A stretch of 64,000 nt of DNA from positions 22,315,298-22,379,297 of the forward strand of contig NC_054756.1 in assembly GCF_018143015.1 (NCBI RefSeq). Direction: 5' to 3'. This document shows, piece by piece, positions 57,683-64,000 of the stretch. A program made the translations under genes and the position numbers. This DNA is from Lytechinus variegatus. Lineage: Eukaryota > Echinodermata > Echinoidea > Temnopleuroida > Toxopneustidae. The notes beneath the pieces were generated by a model, which was not told the DNA's origin, ran no database searches, and was given only the letters and a program-made list of their open reading frames with translations. Every line of letters starts with the position of its first letter. The first letter of the stretch is position 1.

Positions 57683-60600
57683 CTGTTTGAATTGATATTG
57701 TGAAGAAAATGGATGAGGAAATTACCAACAAACAAAAAATGGTATCACAATATTTTCTTGTGTATTTCAGTGTTTTAGAAATTTCAAATGCACTTCTTTA
57801 ATTTTTCACCTTTCTTTAGTTTGTTTCCAATGGAAATTGTTGGCAATATTTTTCGGATCATAACATCATGAAATTAATTGATTTTAATCACTAAAAGTAA
57901 AAGTAAAGCTACAACTATGAATATCTGGTTAGAAACAGAATTTGCACTGGATTCGCACATGAAATCCCATTTTGGAGCAATTGTGGGTCTTGCGTGCACT
58001 TACATGATAATAATACGTGGTTTCTGAAAATTGTACCAATTTGGTCTCAAAGTTGTGTGAGACTTGAAGAAAAAGTAATAAAAAAGGATGCTGCACAAAC
58101 CATTATTATTGCAGATTTCTTGCAAAGAACTGATATTATAAGATTTAAAGGGCATACAAACTATCAGCCCTTCATAGCCCCATCCTAAGTGTTAAAATAC
58201 TCACATCTGACCAGGTTCATTAACCATAATGCCCTCTTGAATTGTAACACACTAACTCACTACTTACTGTCATGATTATGTTACAAAATAACAAAATAGG
58301 TTCCTTTCCTCTCCTTAAAATATCTAAGCTTATATGCACAAATAGAATTACAGGATAATCTATCACTCTACACTGTATACTACTAACGTGTGGCGCATTG
58401 TGGCCCAGTCGATTAGTCTTTGGACTTTGAAACAGAGGGTCGTGGGTTTGAATCCCAGCCACGATGTAACTTCCTTCGGCGAGAAATTTATCCACATTGT
58501 GCTGCAATCGAGCCAGGTGAGGTAAATGGGTACCTGGCAGGAATTTATTCCTTGAAATCCAACGAGCTGTAAAAGGCTGCGGGGCTAAAGCCAGGGTAAT
58601 ATAAAGCGCATAGGGATGCATTTGGCAGTGATATGCGCTATATAAGCATGCTGGTATTGTTATCATTATTATTAATGATTTATCTCAAAATGTATAAGAC
58701 TAGCCATTTTACAACACAGTCATTGAGAGACGTCACACAGTGTTTGTCAGTTTGCTCCCCCATCAAAGCAAGCACGTAAAAATTCCCACAGGGCTCTGTC
58801 TTTCATACAAAGAGTTGCAATTGATCCAATCAACCACAATTATGGCAAGCAAGCAAAGTCAACGTCTAAAAAGCATGTTTTCTCAAAATATTTTCCAGAT
58901 ATGATGGATATTCATACAATCCTTGTTTGCTGGAAAATTCAGTGTGATTATTTTTGTGTCCAATGGACATTGCGCTAATTTCCTGTAAAAAAATATGACA
59001 TTGATGGATTTCCATATACATGTAGTTGAGGCTGACAGAATCAATCATAACTATTTGTGGGACGGGGCCAAGTAATGCCAATAGGGGGGGGGGGGCAGTC
59101 AAATATATTGCTGTACACACGTGTGACCCCAAAAACGTGTTTAAAGGGGTGTTTTTTCAGTTTTGGACGTGTGCACTTGTTAAGGGTATCGAAAACACTG
59201 ATTTTGAAAAATAAGGTTGGTTTTGAAAGACTGGTCAATGGTCACTCGCGGGGTCAAACATATTTAGGGTATGTTTTTTTCCCCAGGGCTTTTTCCTCCT
59301 CGTTTCTGAAAAGTGTTCAGTTTCTTCCTGATTGTGGTAAGTAACCCTAACTGCACTGGGGGGATATGCAATATCCCTGAATATAGTTTTGTCTATATTC
59401 AAACATATTGTTAGCAAGAAGACAAAACTTGTTTAGGGGTCATATTCTGGCGACAACTTGTTTAGGGGCCAAAATGTGTTAATGAAGCTGGCGAAAAACT
59501 TGTTTAGGGGTTATTTTGCACAGAGAGAAAAACCCGTTTAGGGGTGTTTGGGAATAATTTGGCCACGCATGTGTAAAGTAATACATTTGACTGCCCCCCC
59601 CCCCATGATCAGCGTTGCCTATAGCTGACTTACTTCCTGCATGATGCTGGTGCCATCTGCTCATCCAGAAACCTTTGAACTTGAGATCATTGAAGATGAG
59701 GGAACCAGTCGGGACCATAACAGGCTGCTTCGACATTCCACCATAGGTAACAATAGTGCCAGCATCCCTGTTAAAGATTTAATAGTGAAAGTAAACATAG
59801 ATTTCATGAGATCGTATGTAAACTGACATCCAAGCTTAGTCGTCAAGAAATCATCATGGATCTAGATCCTATACAGTTACATAAGCTGAACTTTGTGAAA
59901 TCTACACTAAAAAAAACACACACATAAGCACAAGTGGGAGAGTATTGTTGTTGCTTGAAAAAAGTCCGGACATTCTTTATCACTCGATCGCAATATCTGT
60001 CAAAAATAACACTTTCATCTGATCAATGTGACCAAAAAGCTCAAGAATATACATGTATATGTCAAAATAATCCCCATATGGTAACTTTTTTCCAATTTCT
60101 GGGACTTTTTTCAAAGTGTTGACATTTTCTCTATATGCACTGAAAAACAAATGGAGTGTTAGGGCCCAGTGGATTACAGTCTCCAATCCTTAAAAACAGT
60201 CATGGTTCAAATCTCAGCCATGGCTTAATTTCCTTTAGCAAGCAAATGATCCACATTGCGCTGCACTCAAACCCTTGCAGCAGTGAGATAAATGGCTACC
60301 TGGCAGCAGTGGACTAAGCAGGATTTTTGAAAGGGGAGCGGGGGTTTCAAGCTGAGTCAAATGTTAACACCCCCCAAAAAAATCTTTTCTACAAATTGTA
60401 GGTCGTTTCAGACCCCCAGAAAATTTGACGGGAAAATAAAAATGTTTAGTTTTTTCGTACCCAAAAAGAAATTATAGGCAAAAAAAAAAAAAAAAATGGG
60501 GGGGGTGGGTATAAAAAAATTGAAGGGGGTTTAAACACCTGTAACCACCCCCCTGCGTACACCACTGCTTGGCAGAAATTAATTCCTCAAAATGCTTGAC

Positions 60601-63600
60601 CGGGTGATTCAAGGGTATTTATGCTACATTTATTGTAGATCAGTGCTTGTAGATTTGTGATAAAGAGGTATTAGGTGCTATACAAGCAAGTACAATTATC
60701 ATTATTATTATTTCTCAAACTATATGACTTACTGGATTTGCTTGACAAGTGCTATGATGCTCTTTCCTCCAACAGCATTCAAGGCTAGTTTAGGTTTTGG
60801 CAAGTCCTGGCATGAAACAGGGAAAGAAAACAATTTCCAAAATTGGTGTAGAATACCATGACATAAAAATCATATCACAAATAAACACAAGTGACAGAAG
60901 ATCATCTAAGGTATATTCAGAATAACTCCATCACCAGAATACATGTTTATGACAATTTATGAATTATGAGAATTTGTCCCGGCCTTAAAATACCCAATAG
61001 TTATTTTCTGCATTCACACTGACCCAAAGCATACCCTTTCGGGATGAGTTCCCGAGGTTATGAGCATGCGAAGTATGGTCTGATCGGCAGGCAAGTCACG
61101 AGCAGGCTATGGCGCCAACACCCAACCACCCGATGGGGTGAGAAACTTCTTGTTATTTGCTTTCACTAACTTTTCATCCATTCATAATGGAAAACAAATA
61201 AATTACAAGATAAGATGAGCCAAGAGTTTATTACACTCATCAACCCCAAGCTGGGAGTATAAGAGTCTCAACAAGAACATATTGAATTCTTGTATGAAAT
61301 AAAATGAGTATATTTCCACCAATGAATATGTGTCTAAAATTAATGTATTTACAATAATAAATACAAATGCTTGCAATGTGAAAATAATTATATCCTACGT
61401 GAAAGCACCCCCTACCTTAAGCAGAGTTGATGCGCTTTTTCGAAGATCGCCCTCTGTTGTCACAACGGTCGCTCCAAGGTCATGAAGGTAGTCTGTGAGT
61501 TCAGTCAGGTTGGGTCTATCTCTCACAATGTTGATTGTCTTTAAGCCCCTGGCTGCTGCAATCTGTATGACGGCCTGTCCTGCACCACTGTTAGCTGCAT
61601 TCTGGATTACGGTATCACCTAGAGTGGGGGGGGAAGGGTTAAAGAAAAGAGGGGGAAAAAGATGAAAGAAAAGTATGAACTTGAGAGGACAGAGTCGAAA
61701 TGCCAGGTGTGGTAAGGATCTCAAAATGAGTCTGTACAGAATTCAATAAAAATGGCCACCCATTGGCCGGTATTCTGAAGTCAGGTTTAACTTAGACCAT
61801 GGTCTAACTCAGTGCTAAAATTATGGGAAGCCAAAGGTGTCAACATTTTTATTAAGCTGTATGTTTTTTTCATATTTACTGTGCTCTTTCCTGATTCTTC
61901 AATGGTGAAGATAATAATCCATTATACTTTCTAGAAATTATGAATGATTTGAAAGCCAAATGAGATGAAATATGATATACCTACTGTTAGTGATTTCTGT
62001 AACAATTGGCTATACATACTTAAAGGTATTGTTTAACTTTGTGAGCAGCCGATTTAAAAAATTCTCAAACCAAGATGAAACATGTATACAAGTGCATGTA
62101 TTAGAACTAATAAACCCTGAAAACAACCATTATTGAGAATAAATAGCTAAAACTACAAGGCAAACCCCGATTTTGTAAATAGGCGTCTTATAGACACCCA
62201 AATAGTACACATAAGTGTATGGGATGAAATTAAGATGGTGTTTCCGGTTACTTTATATTTCACTTTTTGAAGCACTAAATAATCATTTTCGAACGCAATT
62301 TTTTCTGGGCTTCATTTTTGGAACATATCACAGACACAGGTGACAAGTGTGACCTTCAGATTTCTTAAAAGTCAAACCAATGTTAACCAATCACTTTAAA
62401 CCACAACTTTAAACCTGACTTTAAGTTAAATCTTTATATATGAAAGATATAGATGTGCCAAAGGATACTGGAAGAAATTGTGTAATCGCCGAAAAGAATT
62501 TGTAACAAAATAAACATGGCATTCCAGCTAGATGTTGGGTCCTTTTCCCAATAATTTTTCATTCTATTTGTTCCCTTCCCTCCCTCCCTCCCTCCCTCCC
62601 TTCCTTCCTTCCTTCCTTCCTTCCTTCCTCCCTCCCTCCCTCCCTCCCTTCCTTCTCTATCTATCTATCTATCTTTCTATCATACTTTTCTTCTTTCTAT
62701 CATTCCCCCTTTTTTCACATCACTAATTTTCTATTCAGAGCACAAAAGACTTAAATGGTAATTTGCATTATTATCAGTATTCACTTGCCATAATGGCAAA
62801 GTTATGACAGTTGCATTAAAGTCCTTTATGAAATTTATAGTCCAATGAGGTACATATGACTTTACTACATACACAATACCTAGCAATTATACACTGCTTA
62901 CCATTTGAATTGGGTGAATTGCAAATGGCCAATGGAAGAGAAATCTCATGTACATATATTTTTTTCTAAAACTACCAGTGATAAGACTGCACTTAACCCT
63001 AATTAGACTTGGATATTTCAGAGGCTGGAAAAGCTGAGGGGCTTAAAGCCAAAGGGCCTCCAAAATCTTGGTTGATGTTCGAGCAATCGTAACACTCACC
63101 TTCTCTCAAATTCTCAAAATCGGCCAGCATTCTGTAAGCCGTACATGCATTGACTTTAACGGTCGCTGCAACGAGCGGGGGCGTGTCTTTGGGGACCACC
63201 ATCACTTGACTGGCTGGGCAGACGAGATGGGAACACCAAGTACCTGTTTGAACGGGAATACAAATTCATTTCATATGGGCCATGTATTTAATACACAAAT
63301 GATACAATTTATTGTAAAATCATTTTAGCACAGAGTTACGATCAAATGTATTAAATTAGATGCTTTTGTTGTAATCTTTATGATATATAACTGGTAGATC
63401 AATTAAAAGTGTTACCCCAGAAATAATCAATACCTAAACATCATAGGGAAGATAGAAATGTCTATTGTTCTCCAGTAGCGTAATGAGCCAATTATATTGA
63501 GGGAAGTACACATGCCGTATGGCATATGGGGCCAATTTTCCAAATAGCTATGAGCAAAATTTTTAATGCAATGAGACCAGTAGCATACACAGGATTGTTG

Positions 63601-63905
63601 AAAGGGGGGGGGGGTTCAAGCTGAATGAAATGTTGACAACCCCCTCCAAAAAGAGGTCTTCTCCACCAAAAAAAGGGTCTTAAAAAAAATGTAAGGGGGG
63701 GGGTTGAACCCCTGTAACCACCCCCTGCATACGCTACTGAATGAAATAGATTTTGACATTTTGGGATTCTGACCTGTCACACTGGCTGGAAATATGACTC
63801 TCTCTCCTGGTAACAACTGCTTGACATTGCTGCCAACTTCTTGGATCTCTCCTACACCTTCAAATCCTGCAACAGCTGGGAAGTCAGGCTTGATAGGATA
63901 GATAC
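57516..63905 (-). CDS. MECR: MECR, mitochondrial trans-2-enoyl-ACP/CoA reductase, 3' part (six exons)
   Basis: The six exons below splice in frame to the last 284 residues of MECR, which catalyses the NADPH-dependent last step of mitochondrial type II fatty-acid synthesis. Seen in order: end of the GroES-like fold ([20 protein letters not shown]), [16 protein letters not shown], the Rossmann cofactor loop [20 protein letters not shown] with [39 protein letters not shown] and a C terminus matching the mammalian one. Vertebrate MECR has about 373 residues, so roughly 90 N-terminal residues, including the targeting peptide and the catalytic Tyr region, lie beyond the right edge. It converges on NOL4 with a 10.2-kb gap. 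Confidence 0.95.
58391..58672 (+). mobile_element. tRNA-derived SINE, copy 2 (most complete)
   Basis: Head TGGCGCATTGTGGCCCAGTC with B box GGTTTGAATCCC, body AAATTTATCCACATTGTGCTGC and GTAAATGGGTACCTGGCAGG, and 3' end GCGCTATATAAGCATGCTGG followed by TATTGTTATCATTATTATT. It is in a MECR intron, opposite to the gene. The 3' end resembles the tail of the LINE fragment at 9505-9965. Confidence 0.85.
58791..59069. mobile_element. MITE of the AGAGTT(A/G)CGATTGATC family, copy 3
   Basis: GGGCTCTGTCTTTCATACAA at the left and CTATTTGTGGGACGGGGCC at the right. The interior includes GACATTGATGGATTTCCATA, the complement of the interior of the copies at 23052 and 56877, so it is inserted in the reverse direction. 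It lies in a MECR intron. Confidence 0.75.
59084..59604. mobile_element. Poly-G/poly-C-ended MITE in MECR intron
   Basis: A G run then GCAGTCAAATATATTGCTGT at the left; TAATACATTTGACTGC and a C run at the right: inverted repeats of about 25 bp. The interior repeats CTTGTTTAGGGG or CCGTTTAGGGG four times (59429-59545). The right edge lies 30 bases from the MECR exon donor at 59634. Confidence 0.75.
59634..59767 (-). CDS. MECR: MECR exon
   Basis: 134 bp; acceptor TCTTTAACAG|G, donor GCAGGAA|GTAAGT. It encodes [20 protein letters not shown], then [20 protein letters not shown] and HHAG. The GTxVTYGGMxKQPV and LKxxGFWxSxW motifs are family signatures. The acceptor pyrimidine region is the edge of a TTAA MITE that begins at 59771, and a G-rich MITE ends at 59604, 30 bases past the donor. 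Confidence 0.95.
59771..59990. mobile_element. TTAA MITE (TTAAAGAGAAATRCCAGT family), copy 3, abutting a MECR exon
   Basis: Starts TTAAAGATTTAATAGTGAAA and continues with GATTTCATGAGA, GTCAAGAAATCATCATGGAT, CTAGATCC.ATACAGTTACAT and AACTGAACTTTGTGAA-like sequence shared with 20214 and 44671. The right part is diverged and the right end is not clear. The left TTAA sits three bases from the MECR exon, so the intron's acceptor region derives from this element. Confidence 0.7.
60150..60715 (+). mobile_element. tRNA-derived SINE, copy 3, interrupted
   Basis: Head GTTAGGGCCCAGTGGATTAC with a degraded B box (GGTTCAAATCTC), body GATCCACATTGCGCTGCACT, then interruption by a hAT-like MITE at 60307-60567. 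It resumes at AATTAATTCC and ends GGTGCTATACAAGCAAGTAC with an ATT tail. It lies in a MECR intron. Confidence 0.8.
60307..60567. mobile_element. CAGTGG-ended hAT-like MITE inserted in the SINE
   Basis: Starts CAGTGGACTAAGCAGGATTT and ends CCCTGCGTACACCACTG. Flanking octamers CCTGGCAG (60299) and CTTGGCAG (60568) match at seven of eight positions and fit a target duplication, because intact SINE copies have a single CCTGGCAG there. The family also includes 63578-63739. Confidence 0.85.
60733..60806 (-). CDS. MECR: MECR exon (short)
   Basis: 74 bp; acceptor CATGCCAG|GAC, donor ATCCA|GTAAGT. It encodes [20 protein letters not shown] and VKQI(Q), matching MPQPRLALNCVGGKS of vertebrate MECR. It leaves two bases of a codon, closed by the next exon. 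Confidence 0.95.
61416..61618 (-). CDS. MECR: MECR exon with NADPH-binding loop
   Basis: 203 bp; acceptor CCACTCTAG|GT, donor CTTAAG|GTAGGG, ending in phase 0. It encodes [20 protein letters not shown], then [20 protein letters not shown] and [26 protein letters not shown] is the glycine-rich cofactor loop (NSGVGQ in human), and the Arg residues of NIVRDR are placed to bind the NADPH 2'-phosphate. Confidence 0.97.
61765..62435. mobile_element. GGTATTCTGAAGTC-ended MITE, copy 4, interrupted
   Basis: Left end GGCCGGTATTCTGAAGTCAG with GTTTAACTTAGACCATGG; the right part resumes at ACCACAACTTTAAACCTGAC but lacks the outer GAATACGGCC. It is split by the TTAA element at 62020-62399. It lies in a MECR intron. 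Confidence 0.7.
62020..62399. mobile_element. TTAA element nested in the 61765 MITE
   Basis: TTAAAGGTATTGTTTAACTT at the left and AATGTTAACCAATCACTTTAA at the right are imperfect inverted ends. The uninterrupted sibling at 47520-47795 has a single TTAA at the equivalent position (47731), so TTAA is duplicated on insertion. It is non-coding. Confidence 0.75.
62577..62680. repeat. (CCTT)n, (CCCT)n and (CTAT)n microsatellite
   Basis: Runs of TCCC, TTCC and CTAT units in a MECR intron. Pro/Ser/Leu-rich frames across it are shadows. Confidence 0.95.
63100..63243 (-). CDS. MECR: MECR exon
   Basis: 144 bp; acceptor TTCAAACAG|GT, donor GAAG|GTGAGT; enters and leaves in phase 1. It encodes [20 protein letters not shown], then [20 protein letters not shown] and DFENLREG. 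The GTW and NxCTAYRML motifs match the family exactly; the segment between them is more variable. Confidence 0.94.
63578..63739. mobile_element. CAGTAGCATA-ended hAT-like MITE near a MECR exon
   Basis: CAGTAGCATACACAGGATTG at the left and CCCTGCATACGCTACTG at the right are imperfect inverted repeats. Flanking octamers AATGAGAC and AATGAAAT match at six of eight positions. The interior (TTCAAGCTGAATGAAATGTTGACA) matches that of 60307-60567. It ends 35 bases from the donor of the MECR exon at 63774. Confidence 0.75.
63774..63905 (-). CDS. MECR: MECR exon (first in window)
   Basis: 132 bp on the - strand. Acceptor TTTTCACAG|GT, donor GTGACAG|GTCAGA. It completes a Gly codon and leaves one base. 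It encodes [20 protein letters not shown], then [20 protein letters not shown]: the substrate-domain loop with the conserved GxEGV and VGSNV motifs. A hAT-like MITE (63578-63739) ends 35 bases from its donor. Confidence 0.93.
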
Positions 63906-64000
63906 CTGTGAAAAGATTCAACAGAAGTAATCTTTTAAATTAGCATATTTCCTATTTTAATCAAGTCTTGCAGTGGCCGATTGCACGAAAGGGTCTTTCC
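63906..64000. other. MECR intron at the window edge
   Basis: Intron sequence 5' (on the gene strand) of the exon at 63774-63905. The window ends before the next upstream exon. Confidence 0.7.

Noticed and set aside
57516..63905. Bacterial quinone oxidoreductase or a transferred gene
   Set aside because: The gene is split by six phase-consistent exons, and its motifs match animal MECR more specifically than generic zinc-free alcohol dehydrogenases.

Overview
This is a eukaryotic nuclear window, most likely from an echinoderm and probably a sea urchin. The clade is inferred from style: AT-rich, intron-rich DNA full of short inverted-repeat transposons, tRNA-derived SINEs and microsatellites, with two conserved animal genes. 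Nothing bacterial or viral is present.

Two genes lie tail to tail. On the + strand, seven phase-consistent exons between 20984 and 47284 encode the C-terminal 414 residues of a nucleolar protein 4 (NOL4/NOL4L) homologue; its N-terminal exons must lie before the window. On the - strand, six phase-consistent exons from 63905 down to 57516 encode the last 284 residues of MECR, the mitochondrial enoyl-ACP/enoyl-CoA reductase; its 5' exon(s) lie beyond the right edge. All intron phases close exactly in both genes. No other convincing protein-coding gene was found; most remaining open frames are microsatellite or repeat shadows.

Layout: 1-20983 is non-coding flank or NOL4 intron, with SINE, LINE and MITE remnants, decayed tandem repeats and long (CTA)n tracts. 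20984-47284 is the NOL4 3' half. Its first visible intron holds the most striking object of the window, a 12.46-kb element at 23909-36371. Its arms are 5.8 and 3.2 kb arrays of the same 26-bp unit in opposite orientation, around a 3.4-kb centre. The outer ends are imperfect inverted repeats (22 of 27 matching), directly flanked by an exact 8-bp direct repeat (TTGGATAT at 23901 and 36372). This is the architecture of a foldback-type DNA transposon. 47285-57515 is the intergenic space, beginning with a decayed duplicate of the NOL4 terminal exon that is split by nested transposons. 57516-63905 is MECR, whose introns are packed with MITEs, one abutting a splice acceptor.

NOL4 and MECR have no known shared pathway; their proximity looks incidental. 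Family names rest on recognising protein motifs, and transposon classes on termini and target duplications seen by eye. No searches were run.
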